A DNA stretch of 64,000 nucleotides from Candida dubliniensis CD36 (lineage: Eukaryota > Ascomycota > Pichiomycetes > Serinales > Debaryomycetaceae), in NCBI RefSeq assembly GCF_000026945.1, contig NC_012860.1:1-64000 (forward strand). The letters are read 5' to 3'. The translations under genes were made by a program, and so were the position numbers. This document shows, piece after piece, positions 20,315-29,237 of the stretch (position 1 is the stretch's first letter; every line of letters starts with the position of its first letter). The notes below the pieces were generated by a model. The model worked only from the letters and a program-made list of their open reading frames with translations. It had not been told where the DNA came from and did not search any database.

Positions 20315-20691
20315 TGTTCGCTGGTGAGCAATTTTCCATCTAATTTACCCGACACTGATGGAAATTTTATTCTCGACGCTCGAGGTCAGGAGTGAAAAAA
20401 TTTTCACGGAGAAAATTATTTTCATCATCATTTTTTATAAGAAGGGAGGTTCTAGTGTTAGAGAATAGATAGCGAACACCTGGTATTCTCAAGGTAGATT
20501 TAGATTGAAGAAAATATTAGTTATATTACTTTTATACTTGATCAATAAATTTTCTTTATATATTTAAATTCTTGGTATTGTCTAACTAAGTAGAAACCAA
20601 AGGACATACTTTGCATATTTAAGATATATTTAGTGCCGATTACCTGTGACATTTCCTTAGTGACTGTTTCGCGAACGCTGGCAACCGAACA
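20315..20691 (+). repeat. 3' LTR
   Basis: 377 bases identical to 15365-15741, followed by the target duplication ACTTG at 20692-20696. Confidence 0.93.
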
Positions 20692-20814
20692 ACTTGTGAA
20701 AATAAATAATTAATTAGTATAATTTTTACTATCCACTTTTTTTTCCTTATCCACAACAATATTCCCCCCCCCCAGTAGTGAAATCAAGTTGGAGAAAAGA
20801 AGTTCAATCGTTAC

Positions 20815-21560
20815 GGTAAAAGGAATTGTATATTATTACAAATGGACGAAATCAGAAAATTTTGAACATTATAAAGGATAATACTAAAGCAAGTTCTCCA
20901 AACATGGATTCGAAACCACCAACAGATGTTAATTATGTTAACCCTGATCACAACTTAAAAATATCCGTATTCCTAAAGAAATTCCAAATATTCGCAACAG
21001 CTTGGAGCCAAAATAAATGCAACAATAGTTTATTGGATACAGCAAAGATTTTGAATGACAGACAAGGTAACAGGAAAAGTACTTGGTAATTATGACACAA
21101 CAGTCTACGTTGGATTCCTAAAGAACAAACTCAACCACAGTTGGTCCCTTCATCAATATGAGGATAATTATGATATTGAATTTAGAATACTACTTTGCCT
21201 TCCAGTGTCCCACCTTCAGAACCACCAGCCAAAAAGTTGAAAGTAGGTAACCGGTTTAATATCACAGAAGAGGTGTCTAGCTTGCAAGGATCATTAAAAG
21301 TAACCAATATCTACCCTATTTTCTTTGAAGACTCCCTCATTAAACACCAGAAAGAAATTTTTGGCCTACAAACCCATTACCATATACTTCACTGATACCA
21401 CCAACTTCACTTTAACCTCTGAAGATGTTGAGAAAATGCTTAACTCCTGGTGTAAGAAATTTGATGGACAAATTTGTAGACATTTCATTGGCTGTCAAGC
21501 AAAAAGGCTTCTGCCGTTACTGGTCACTTCCAAATCCTGCTTTTTTGTTTTTCAAACAGA
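20815..21560 (+). pseudogene. Decayed paralogue of the OB-like gene at 9833-10760
   Basis: Fragments in several frames line up in order with the intact copy: T-V-K-G-I-V-Y-Y-Y-K (20817-20845), D-N-T-K...V-N-P-D-H-N-L-K-I-S-V-F near 20880-20980, G-K-V-L-G...T-V-Y-V-G (about 21070-21105), Y-D-I-E-F (about 21170), P-P-A-K-K-L-K...F-N-I-T (about 21220-21270), D-V-E-K-M-L (21425-21442) and Y-W-S-L-P-N-P near 21520-21540. There are several frameshifts and stops. It is diverged well beyond the 9.8-kb copy, so the family is old. The copia insertion lies just upstream at 20692, where a divergent helicase would be expected; none is seen. Confidence 0.8.
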
Positions 21561-21599
21561 TATTATTTTTATGGAGATTTTAATCATATTTTAGACCCC

Positions 21600-22030
21600 A
21601 AACTTGACCGGGAAAAGTTTGCTAAACCACAACATCTTGAACTAGCAAAGCAAAAAATTCCTTGAACAATTTGGATTGATTGACGTTTACAGAAATCGGC
21701 ACAAGAATACTCAGAATGCCACCAACAGAAATTCTCATAACTGTCGTCGCTTGGACCGCTTTCATGTGAGTCCTGTGATATCCACAATGATAACAAAATA
21801 CACCCAATCAACTATTGAGCCAATACATTCCTCCCATGATATGATTACCGCTGTATTAAGCATTAATTCAAGTTTTGAAATAGGAACAACAAGATTTATA
21901 TTAAAGGATTACATGCTTGAGAATGAAGAATTGGGGAATCTTATAATCAACAATTCCCCTGACGATTGCCCATGACTTGGCCCCCTTCTGGTGAAGAGTA
22001 GTTGTTGTTACTGGTCTTTTTTTTTAGTTG
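21600..22030 (+). other. Unassigned interval with ORF fragments
   Basis: A 99-codon ORF (21676-21975) and fragments in the other frames (for example D-P-K-L-D-R-E-K-F-A-K-P-Q-H near 21600) hint at decayed coding sequence. No family is recognised and codons are interrupted. It could be a further degraded subtelomeric gene. No function is proposed. Confidence 0.3.
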
Positions 22031-22079
22031 TTGGTTTTTCCTTTTGTATTGCCTGGTAAGTGTACACACCAATTAACCG

Positions 22080-22265
22080 AACCGTACGGATGCCCCAGCT
22101 TATTGAAAATTGGGGGTGCTTGTCACCCCCTCAGGATGCTGTACGGATGAAGACTGGTACGGATGCAACACAGTTACGGATGACAATTTGTACGGATGCA
22201 ACAGAGTTATGGATGTCTAACTTGTACGGATGCAATAGTGGTGTGGAGAGAACTTCTACGGATGC
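22080..22265 (+). repeat. Degenerate telomere-like TACGGATG cluster
   Basis: Seven TACGGATG-type octamers plus one TATGGATG (near 22084, 22141, 22157, 22175, 22191, 22208, 22224 and 22257) fall within 185 bases. One reads GGATGTCTAACTTGTACGGA, of which GGATGTCTAACTT matches the C. albicans 23-bp telomere unit as I recall it. GTGGTGT, another piece of that unit, is at about 22240. Spacing is irregular (16-57 bases), so this is not a telomerase-made array but may be a decayed one. The perfect hairpin GGGGGTGCTTGTCACCCCC sits at 22112-22130. Confidence 0.5.
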
Positions 22266-22560
22266 AATACAGGTGTAGAGAGAACGTTTAGAGTAGTTCG
22301 TTTGAGTATATTTGTTGTAGCTTCACATGCCAACCAAAAACGCCATTGTAATTTCTAGATTGATATACGAGCCTGATATAGTTGTTTATTCTGTAGGTTT
22401 ATAGACAGGCCAAGTAGAGCTGTTTGTTTTGAGTTGGAGAATAATCAACTAGAATTGTTCGTTTTTAAGATTGATATATAAATCAAATACAGTTGATTTT
22501 TTGTTGTTTTCTTGCAAATAGACGTGTTTGCTTTTAATCAATTAGAGTGGATTTCTTTTA
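22266..22560. repeat. Diverged relative of the window-start repeat
   Basis: Words such as AGAGAGAACG(T)TTAGAG, TAGTTGTTTATT, ATAGACAG and AGAATAATCAACTAGA follow the order seen at about 300-500. This shows subtelomeric repeat material also lies close to the core boundary. No gene is seen. Confidence 0.4.
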
Positions 22561-22732
22561 ACTTCTAATCAATTGATCTGTTCCATATTTGTTAAGATCA
22601 AAACTCATTTTTGAACAATTTATCTGTGTATTTTCGATCCTGTTTCTCCGCAAAATTTCCCAAAATGAACAGTATCCCCATTCGATGAGTAAACCCCTTA
22701 TCCTTTGCTTATAAAACAGGTGTTTTACTTCT

Positions 22733-23215
22733 CTATAAATATAATGGCACCTCTGCCAGGACTGGCTTGTCCTGTTCTAAGATCACCCTTATCATCACCT
22801 GATCGTGACTAACCTCAATCATATTTATTGCCTTAGGAATATAAGTTTTGACGTGCCCCGTTGAGCGTATCAGCCTCAACACTCTCCATATCGATCAGGT
22901 ACAAGTCTTGCGTCACATCTCCCATCTCAACAAATGTGTAAAACTATCCTCAAACTTAATAGGGCTGCCCATGTAATCGTGCTGGCCAATCAAACTCCCA
23001 ACACAAACTCTATTCACATTAAACGTAGAACTCAAGTATATCGTAATCCCACCTGGTTACTGATACTCTGGGAGATATCCAGCAAGTGACCATCCTGAGT
23101 AGTAGACCCACCAAACGATTCCTCAACATGATCTGGCTCTAGTGACATTGCCATTCCAACATGTGTGCTTTCTATTCCATTTGTTTGCGATAAATTGTTT
23201 TCAAATGATGAAACA
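22733..23215 (-). pseudogene. Decayed protein-coding gene, family unknown
   Basis: On the minus strand, coding-like stretches chain together across at least three frame changes. They run from N-V-S-S-F-E-N-N-L...E-P-D-H-V-E-E-S-F (from 23215) through I-Y-L-S-S-T-F-N-V-N-R-V-C-V-G-S-L-I-G-Q-H-D-Y to M-G-D-V-T-Q-D-L-Y-L-I-D-M-E. The last is I-P-K-A-I-N-M-I-E-V...L-A-E-V-P-L-Y-L with a stop at 22733-22735. Composition is like a real globular protein, unlike the surrounding repeats. I do not recognise it. The shifts could be real decay or several sequence errors; real decay is likelier given the flanking repeats. Confidence 0.5.
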
Positions 23216-23289
23216 TTTTTTTTGGGTTAATCATAGGTCGTGCACCATTTCTAAAACGTATGTCTAATCCAAATCAAGTTATTCTTCCT

Positions 23290-23420
23290 GGGGGTGCTTG
23301 TCACCCCCCTGTTGCGGATGTAGGATGTTCTACGGATGCTAGTTCTACAAATGATTGCTTGTACGGACGCAATGTCATTTACGTATGTATTTGAGTTCAG
23401 CCAAGGGGTTGGTTCTCGAT
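23290..23420 (+). repeat. Second telomere-like/hairpin cluster
   Basis: The hairpin GGGGGTGCTTGTCACCCCC recurs exactly at 23290-23308. It is followed by GCGGATG, TACGGATG, TGTACGGACG and TTACGTATG. This repeats the arrangement at 22080-22265 about 1.18 kb away, suggesting a duplicated or transposed unit. From 23420 to 23945 I see only the AT-rich promoter region of TUP1 with no clear additional signal. Confidence 0.45.
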
Positions 23421-23945
23421 CTACCCCTAGAGTAGTTTGTTTGTGTGTTTTTGGTATAGTTTCTCCACAAAAATAGACCAAAAAGCAACAGATACTGTAT
23501 TCTCACAAGAACCTCTACATTTCTATAATGAGAAGACCACTTATCAACCAATCCTTTGTTGACTATTCCTGGCCCATACAACTACCGTCCCACAATTGCT
23601 GTAGGTTTATGTTTACCTCTGCCATACCAGCATTTGCACATGTCGAGTCCTACAGATGTCAAACAAACTAGGTTATACTTTCAGGAGGTTTGCCACCCCG
23701 ACCTTGTTACATCTACTTTATACGTTTTGTCATAGCTCCAGTTCAATTGTTCATTGTTGATAAACTGGTTGGCTTTTGCGTGCCCCTACCAATTCCAATT
23801 TTGCCCGTAAACTTTGCATTTTTTTTGACTTGAAGAAATCGGCGCAAATTATTATTCTGTCACATTTCATTCTCGGTTTTCACCCCCTGCTGAAAACATC
23901 AACAAAAAATCTTCCAACAACGTTCAAGTCTGTACGCTCAACATC

Positions 23946-25499
23946 ATGTCCATCTACACACAACGTTCCCAGCACCAGCAACGCTTAACCGAGTTGTTGG
24001 ATGCCATCAAGACCGAGTTCGACTATGCCTCCAGCGAGGCAAGCAGTTTCAAAAAAGTTCAAGAAGACTATGACAACAAGTACCAGCAACAAACTGCTGA
24101 AATGCAACAAATCCGTCAAACCGTCTACGAGTTGGAAATGGCCCACAGAAAAATCAAGGAGGCTTACGAGGAAGAGATATTGAGATTGAAAAATGAATTA
24201 GATACTAGAGATAGACAGATGAAAAATGGGTTCCAGCACCAAGTCACCCAACCACCACCCCCAGTTGCCCCAGTAGCACAACCACCATCAGTCGCCCCAG
24301 TCTCAGCAGTTGTTGCTCCTCCTCCTGCTCCACCAGTACCAGCTGCCCCAGCGTTATCCATTATCGACAAGTCCCAGTACATTGTCAACCCCGCTCAAAA
24401 AGCCAACCATGTCAAGGAAATCCCACCATTCTTACAAGACTTGGACATTGCCAAAGCCAACCCCGAATTCAAGAAACAACATCTCGAATACTACGTCTTG
24501 TACAACCCCGCCTTCTCCAAAGACTTGGATATCGATATGGTTCACTCTTTAGACCACTCATCAGTCGTTTGCTGTGTTAGATTTTCCCGTGACGGCAAGT
24601 TCATTGCTACCGGATGCAACAAAACCACCCAGGTGTTCAACGTAACTACAGGTGAGCTCGTTGCCAAGTTGATCGACGAGTCATCCAACGAAAACAAAGA
24701 TGATAGCGCCCCTGCTTCTGGTGACTTGTACATCAGATCAGTCTGTTTCTCCCCCGACGGGAACCTTTTGGCAACAGGCGCTGAAGATAAATTGATTAGA
24801 ATCTGGGACTTGTCTACAAAGAGAATCATCAAGATTTTAAGAGGCCACGAACAAGACATTTACTCATTAGACTTTTTCCCTGATGGCGATAGATTGGTCT
24901 CTGGGTCAGGCGATAGATCCGTCAGAATCTGGGACTTGAGATCCTCCCAGTGCTCCTTAACATTGTCGATCGAGGATGGCGTAACTACAGTCGCCGTGTC
25001 TCCAGACGGGAAATTAATCGCTGCTGGGTCATTAGACAGAACAGTTAGAGTCTGGGATTCAACTACAGGGTTCTTGGTAGAACGTTTAGATTCAGGTAAT
25101 GAAAACGGGAACGGCCACGAAGATTCAGTCTACTCCGTCGCCTTCTCCAACAACGGCGAACAAATCGCTTCTGGATCCTTAGACAGAACCGTCAAGTTAT
25201 GGCACTTGGAAGGTAAAACCGACAAGAAATCCACCTGCGACGTAACCTACATTGGCCACAAAGACTTTGTTTTATCTGTTTGCTGTACCCCCGACAACGA
25301 ATACATCTTATCTGGTTCCAAAGACCGTGGTGTCATTTTCTGGGACCAGGCCTCTGGCAACCCATTGTTAATGTTGCAAGGCCACCGCAACTCCGTGATC
25401 TCAGTCGCCGTCTCCTTAAACTCTCTGGGCACAGAAGGTATTTTTGCTACTGGTAGTGGCGACTGCAAAGCCAGAATCTGGAAATGGTCGAAAAAATAA
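23946..25499 (+). CDS. TUP1: Transcriptional corepressor TUP1
   Basis: 517 codons, starting [15 protein letters not shown]. Residues about 1-95 form the coiled-coil tetramerisation and Ssn6/Cyc8-binding region. About 98-135 is a Pro/Val/Ala spacer. From about 195 to the end are seven WD40 repeats (G-H...[12 protein letters not shown]). It is the global corepressor recruited by DNA-binding repressors and controls filamentation genes in C. albicans. C. albicans TUP1, as I recall, has a poly-Gln tract in the spacer that is replaced here by Pro-rich sequence. A CTG codon at 25425-25427 (S-L-N-[CTG]-G-T-E-G context) is read as Ser. The start fits the conserved N-terminus. This is the first clear core gene. 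Confidence 0.97.
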   Translation: MSIYTQRSQHQQRLTELLDAIKTEFDYASSEASSFKKVQEDYDNKYQQQTAEMQQIRQTVYELEMAHRKIKEAYEEEILRLKNELDTRDRQMKNGFQHQVTQPPPPVAPVAQPPSVAPVSAVVAPPPAPPVPAAPALSIIDKSQYIVNPAQKANHVKEIPPFLQDLDIAKANPEFKKQHLEYYVLYNPAFSKDLDIDMVHSLDHSSVVCCVRFSRDGKFIATGCNKTTQVFNVTTGELVAKLIDESSNENKDDSAPASGDLYIRSVCFSPDGNLLATGAEDKLIRIWDLSTKRIIKILRGHEQDIYSLDFFPDGDRLVSGSGDRSVRIWDLRSSQCSLTLSIEDGVTTVAVSPDGKLIAAGSLDRTVRVWDSTTGFLVERLDSGNENGNGHEDSVYSVAFSNNGEQIASGSLDRTVKLWHLEGKTDKKSTCDVTYIGHKDFVLSVCCTPDNEYILSGSKDRGVIFWDQASGNPLLMLQGHRNSVISVAVSLNSLGTEGIFATGSGDCKARIWKWSKK

Positions 25500-25573
25500 G
25501 TGTGTAGTATATAATTTTGTTTAGCGAGAAAAAAAAAAAAAAAGAATAAAAAAATTTTCATGTTTGTCCACCA

Positions 25574-26728
25574 ATGTACTCCGCTTCAGTCACTGCTCCC
25601 GTCAACATCGCCGTATGTAAGAAAGTCTACATGCCTTTCCGCTCGTTTTACTAACCAGTTTAGACCCTCAAGTATTGGGGAAAACGCGACAAGTCGTTAA
25701 ACTTACCCACCAACTCGTCAATCTCCGTCACCTTATCCCAAGACGATTTACGTACATTGACAACCGCTTCAGCCTCCCCATCATTCGAAAAAGACCAATT
25801 GTGGCTCAATGGAAAGTTGGAATCACTTGACACTCCACGTACCCAAGCGTGTTTGGCCGATTTGAGAAACTTGCGTGCGTCAATTGAAACACCAGACTCC
25901 CCAAAATTATCGCAAATGAAGTTACACATCGTTTCGGAAAATAATTTCCCAACTGCTGCTGGCTTAGCCTCTTCTGCTGCTGGGTTTGCTGCGTTGGTGA
26001 CAGCCATAGCCAAGCTTTATCAATTGCCCCAGGACATGTCGGAATTGTCGAAGATCGCCCGTAAAGGTTCGGGGTCGGCATGCCGATCCTTATTTGGCGG
26101 GTTCGTCGCCTGGGAAATGGGAACCTCCAACGATGGTGAGGACTCAAAGGCAGTGGAAATCGCTCCATTAGACCACTGGCCCACCCTCAAAGCAGTCATC
26201 TTAGTTGTCAGCGACGATAAAAAGGATACACCAAGTACTACAGGAATGCAGGCCACCGTCGAATCCTCAGACTTGTTTGCCCACCGTATTTCTCAAGTTG
26301 TCCCCCGCCGCTTTGACCAAATGAAAAGTGCTATCCTTGCCAAGGACTTTCCCAAATTCGCTGAACTCACTATGAAAGATTCCAATTCGTTCCACGCAGT
26401 ATGCTTAGACTCCTACCCCCCAATCTTCTACCTCAACGATACATCAAAGCAAATTATCAAGTTGGCGGAAGAGATTAATCGTGATGGAGTTATCTGTGCT
26501 TACACATTCGATGCTGGTCCAAATGCAGTCATCTACTACGACGAATCCAACCAAGACAAAGTCTTGGCCCATCTCTACAAACATTTTGGTCACGTTCCAG
26601 GTTGGAAAACCCACTACAAGGCCGAAACACAAACCACCGGCGTTTCACGTATCATCCAAACATCTATTGGCTACGGTCCACAACAAACAAACATTTCATT
26701 AATCAACGATAAAGGGTTGCCTAAATAA
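25574..26728 (+). CDS. MVD1: Mevalonate diphosphate decarboxylase, spliced
   Basis: Exon 1 is 25574-25612 (M-Y-S-A-S-V-T-A-P-V-N-I-A). The intron is 25613-25663. Exon 2 is 25664-26728, starting T-L-K-Y-W-G-K-R-D-K, for 367 residues. The splice joins the conserved A-P-V-N-I-A-T-L-K-Y-W-G-K-R-D active-site segment exactly. The GHMP-kinase-fold ATP-binding motif A-S-S-A-A-G-F-A-A-L and G-S-G-S-A-C-R-S are present. The enzyme decarboxylates mevalonate-5-diphosphate to isopentenyl diphosphate, feeding ergosterol. Its S. cerevisiae name is ERG19/MVD1. The stop overlaps the convergent gene's 3' end. Confidence 0.96.
25613..25663 (+). other. Spliceosomal intron of MVD1
   Basis: 51 bases with donor GTATGT, branch point TACTAAC (25649-25655) and acceptor TAG (25661-25663). 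Removal restores the conserved enzyme N-terminus. It is the only intron I can define with all three signals in this window. Confidence 0.95.
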
Positions 26729-27413
26729 ACTGTTTCAACCTCTCGGTGTTGCCATCTTCTATACAGCTTTTTATACTTGCTTTTAGTAATTCCACTGTAT
26801 ACTCCAACTCATCAATCCTCGCATCCTTCTTCTTCAACTCTTTCTCCATCTTGGCAATATTGTTCTGGAGCTGTACTTGCTCCTGCTTCTTCCGCTGTCT
26901 ACACTTGGACGCAGCTATCCTATTCCTCTCCAATAACCGCTCCTTCTTCCATGCGGCTGTACCGGGTATAGGCCCATTCTCAGGATTATAAATGACTTCA
27001 TTATTGTAGATCAACTGATGGTTTGGCGGCGGAACCCCAGCAATTTCGGTGGGCATTGCTGGCGGCTCAACCACCAGCTCAATAACCGACGTCTGTGGTC
27101 TGCTCTCAAATTCTGGTGGCACATCCAACGACGAATCCTCAGCAAAGTACGCCTCATGGCTCACAATCTGGCCTATCTGTCCATTCGATATCGAGATCCT
27201 TCTTCGACGCGGAACCCCATCTGTAGTATACGGAACTGTCATGGTCGAATCAAATATCGGAGGATTAGTAATCGGGTACGAGTTGACATCAAACGGGTTA
27301 TGAAATGCAACACCAGCATTCTTGGTCCTATCCTCTTCAATATACTCTCCTGTCTCGCCCCTAATAATAGCTTGATCAAATAACGGTTGTTCAAATGGTG
27401 CTTGGAAGTTCAT
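26721..27413 (-). CDS. RCA1: bZIP transcription factor, RCA1/CST6-like
   Basis: 230 residues from ATG 27413-27411 (M-N-F-Q-A-P-F-E-Q). The open frame extends upstream through A/T runs, but only this ATG lies in protein-like sequence. The C-terminal third is a classical bZIP: basic region E-R-N-R-I-A-A-S-K-C-R-Q-R-K-K followed by heptads of Leu/Ile (L-Q-N-N-I, L-K-K-K, L-E-Y, L-L-K). In C. albicans the gene in this position is, as I recall, RCA1, which controls carbonic anhydrase in response to CO2. The symbol rests on that synteny plus the bZIP type. The last bases overlap the MVD1 stop, so the two transcripts are convergent. Confidence 0.8.
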   Translation of the reverse strand: MNFQAPFEQPLFDQAIIRGETGEYIEEDRTKNAGVAFHNPFDVNSYPITNPPIFDSTMTVPYTTDGVPRRRRISISNGQIGQIVSHEAYFAEDSSLDVPPEFESRPQTSVIELVVEPPAMPTEIAGVPPPNHQLIYNNEVIYNPENGPIPGTAAWKKERLLERNRIAASKCRQRKKQEQVQLQNNIAKMEKELKKKDARIDELEYTVELLKASIKSCIEDGNTERLKQFI

Positions 27414-27504
27414 TGCTGATAAAAAAAAAAAAAAAAAGGTCTGTCGAGATTTTTCTCTAAAAAAAAAAAAAAAAAATAAAATAAAATAATTTTTCTTTAC
27501 AAGC

Positions 27505-27960
27505 ATGCCATTGGAAGACCAATTGGTACACCAGCTATCAGAGCATTTGCGTACACACTCAGATGACTTCACCGCGATTACCTCATTCAACGAGTCTATC
27601 TCCCACACGCCATACCAGTTTGACTTTATCGTTGAAAACGAACGTGGCATCAAACTCTTTGGGATCCCATTATTCTCCCACAAATCATTATGGCCCATAA
27701 TCGACCCTTCACACTACCAGACCATCACCAACCACCACCTATCCATCCCCATATCCCTCGAAAACTACCCACTACCTGATTTTAACTGGGAATGGGTGTG
27801 GTCCCACTGGTACGTGTTCATGTACAACGACATCGACCCGCACGGGTGGATGTACTCAACGGTGTTTTTCCAGTGCAAAAAATGGAAGGGGAAATACTAT
27901 TTTGGCAACACCGTCAGACAAAGAGTTTGGTTAAGACTAAGAAGGAAATGCTATCCCTAG
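27505..27960 (+). CDS. Dysferlin-domain protein, SPO73/PEX30-like
   Basis: 151 residues. The motif F-D-F-I-V-E-N-E-R-G-I-K-L-F-G-I-P-L-F-S near the N-terminus, W-E-W-V-W...W-Y-V-F-M, D-P-H-G-W-M-Y-S and W-x-G-K-Y-Y-F-G-N-T-V-R-Q-R-V-W-L-R-L-R-R spell a DysF-type domain (DysFN/DysFC) covering the whole protein. That is the size and layout of S. cerevisiae Spo73, which acts in spore-membrane extension; PEX23/PEX30 proteins carry the same domain on peroxisomal or ER membranes. No membrane segment is seen. It is divergently transcribed from the bZIP gene across an A/T-rich gap. The final 13 bases overlap the next ORF. Confidence 0.75.
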   Translation: MPLEDQLVHQLSEHLRTHSDDFTAITSFNESISHTPYQFDFIVENERGIKLFGIPLFSHKSLWPIIDPSHYQTITNHHLSIPISLENYPLPDFNWEWVWSHWYVFMYNDIDPHGWMYSTVFFQCKKWKGKYYFGNTVRQRVWLRLRRKCYP

Positions 27961-28505
27961 CCCTAGCAATAGTAAAGCACAAACGAAGAACAGGAAAGAG
28001 TGTACAGGCAATTGTGGATGGACTATTGGATATCGTCGATCAAGAAATTATTGACAGTTTGGCAGATTACGGCATTGACTACTACTCGTACCAACTATCC
28101 ACCAACACCCACTACAACCTACACACCACCTGCAATATCATCAAATACTTTTTACCCCACACATCGGCCCACCACACCCACCTTGCCTTTATCTTTCTCT
28201 CTCGCATCAAACCACCATTCACCCCATTTTTGCAACAATTTACCCTAGACTGTCTTACAATCCTACAATCCACCCCCAAACCAACCACCAAACTCTTATG
28301 GTTCTATCATTTTCTATTAAAGTTCAACCACACCCACGTAGGCAGGTTCTGTATCTATAGAGCAATACACACAAACTCCCCCTTGCTTGTGCTCTTCTAC
28401 CTCAAAGTCCTCACCAAAATCAACTACTCACCCCACCAAGTCAAGTCCATGCTACTTTCCCACAACAACCCCATCATCTTACATATCTCCATGAACTTTT
28501 GCTAA
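27948..28505 (+). CDS. Hypothetical protein, possibly CENP-I/Mis6-like fragment
   Basis: 185 codons from ATG 27948, overlapping the SPO73-like stop in another frame. The ORF is also open upstream inside that gene. The sequence is helical, with L-S-L-A-L-A-I-V-K-H-K-R-R-T-G-K, then P-P-F-T-P-F-L-Q-Q-F-T-L-D-C-L...L-L-W-F-Y-H-F-L-L-K-F, then L-V-L-F-Y-L-K-V-L-T-K-I. The order vaguely recalls the N-terminal part of the Mis6/CENP-I kinetochore family, but the protein is far shorter than that family (several hundred residues) and the resemblance is weak. Regular codon use and length suggest a real gene. Its 3' end overlaps CRD1 by 32 bases antisense. Confidence 0.5.
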   Translation: MLSLALAIVKHKRRTGKSVQAIVDGLLDIVDQEIIDSLADYGIDYYSYQLSTNTHYNLHTTCNIIKYFLPHTSAHHTHLAFIFLSRIKPPFTPFLQQFTLDCLTILQSTPKPTTKLLWFYHFLLKFNHTHVGRFCIYRAIHTNSPLLVLFYLKVLTKINYSPHQVKSMLLSHNNPIILHISMNFC

Positions 28506-29160
28506 ACAAGTAGTTGGCCCCACTTAGAAGCGTGGTGGCACCCACAACCATTCCCATCCCATCATACACCCCCGCAGAAACAACGCCCTCCAAAATCGGG
28601 CGGTATACCAAACTCCCAATATACACCATCTGCAACGCCGTATTCAACTTCCCCAACATATTGGGATGTACACTGATTGTTGGGATCTGGCCAATACTAA
28701 TAAACTTATCAAACGTCTTGGGAGCTGGCAAGCTCTTGTACCTATAATAAAACGACATAAAACTCAACATCACATCGCGCCCAATAATTATACTTGCTAT
28801 CACCGGCGGAATCGCATGAACGTACCCCAACGACAACGTGCACACCGTCATAAGAAACTTATCCGCCAACGGATCAACAATTGACCCCACAATCGATTTC
28901 ATATTATACTTTCTTGCAATATACCCATCAACAAAGTCAGTAACACACGAGTACGTAAACAACAGCAACGCAGCAGTCGAGTGGCCCGTAGTTATATAGT
29001 ACCCAATAAACGGTGTAGCCACAATACGCGTATATGTCAACACATTAGGTATAGTCCATAACGACGATCGTATAGCCCTCGTAGAAAAGTGAAAAGCCCC
29101 AGAACTAATGCCTGGGCGTATGAGTTTTATTCCTGGGTGAAGCCTAATCATGGAGAACAT
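28474..29160 (-). CDS. CRD1: Cardiolipin synthase (CDP-alcohol phosphatidyltransferase)
   Basis: 228 residues if started at ATG 29160 (M-F-S-M-I-R-L-H-P); the ATG at 29151 is the alternative. The open frame upstream is only poly-Lys/Phe from homopolymers. The N-terminus is basic with no acids, fitting a mitochondrial presequence. The diagnostic CDP-alcohol phosphotransferase motif is complete: D-G-Y-I-A-R-x8-G-S-I-V-D-P-L-A-D. Several hydrophobic helices surround it. The enzyme joins phosphatidylglycerol and CDP-diacylglycerol into cardiolipin in the inner mitochondrial membrane. It shares a short A/T-rich promoter region with the divergent CCT8. Confidence 0.9.
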   Translation of the reverse strand: MFSMIRLHPGIKLIRPGISSGAFHFSTRAIRSSLWTIPNVLTYTRIVATPFIGYYITTGHSTAALLLFTYSCVTDFVDGYIARKYNMKSIVGSIVDPLADKFLMTVCTLSLGYVHAIPPVIASIIIGRDVMLSFMSFYYRYKSLPAPKTFDKFISIGQIPTISVHPNMLGKLNTALQMVYIGSLVYRPILEGVVSAGVYDGMGMVVGATTLLSGANYLFSKSSWRYVR

Positions 29161-29237
29161 CAAAGAAAAAAAAAACACACACACCAAAAAAAATTTTTTT
29201 TTTTTTTTTTTTTTTCTCTGTTTCTCTTTGTTCTGCA

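Larger units (their letters stand above)
15365..20691 (+). mobile_element. Complete Ty1/copia LTR retrotransposon, 5327 bp, lacking PR and IN
   Basis: Two 377-bp LTRs (15365-15741, 20315-20691) are identical base for base by eye, begin TGTTCG and end CGAACA. Both flanks carry the 5-base target duplication ACTTG (15360-15364 and 20692-20696). A primer-binding site, an intact Gag ORF, an in-frame RT/RNase H ORF and a purine tract lie in the expected order. Identical LTRs imply a recent insertion. No protease D-S/T-G-A motif, no HHCC zinc site and no integrase DDE core is visible. Except for a Cys near the end of Gag, there are no cysteines in the region where these should be. The element therefore looks internally deleted but recently mobilised, presumably with helper functions. 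Confidence 0.9.

Noticed and set aside
26968..27383. Plus-strand ORFs opposite the bZIP gene
   Set aside because: Shadows of the coding strand; the minus frame has a full bZIP domain.
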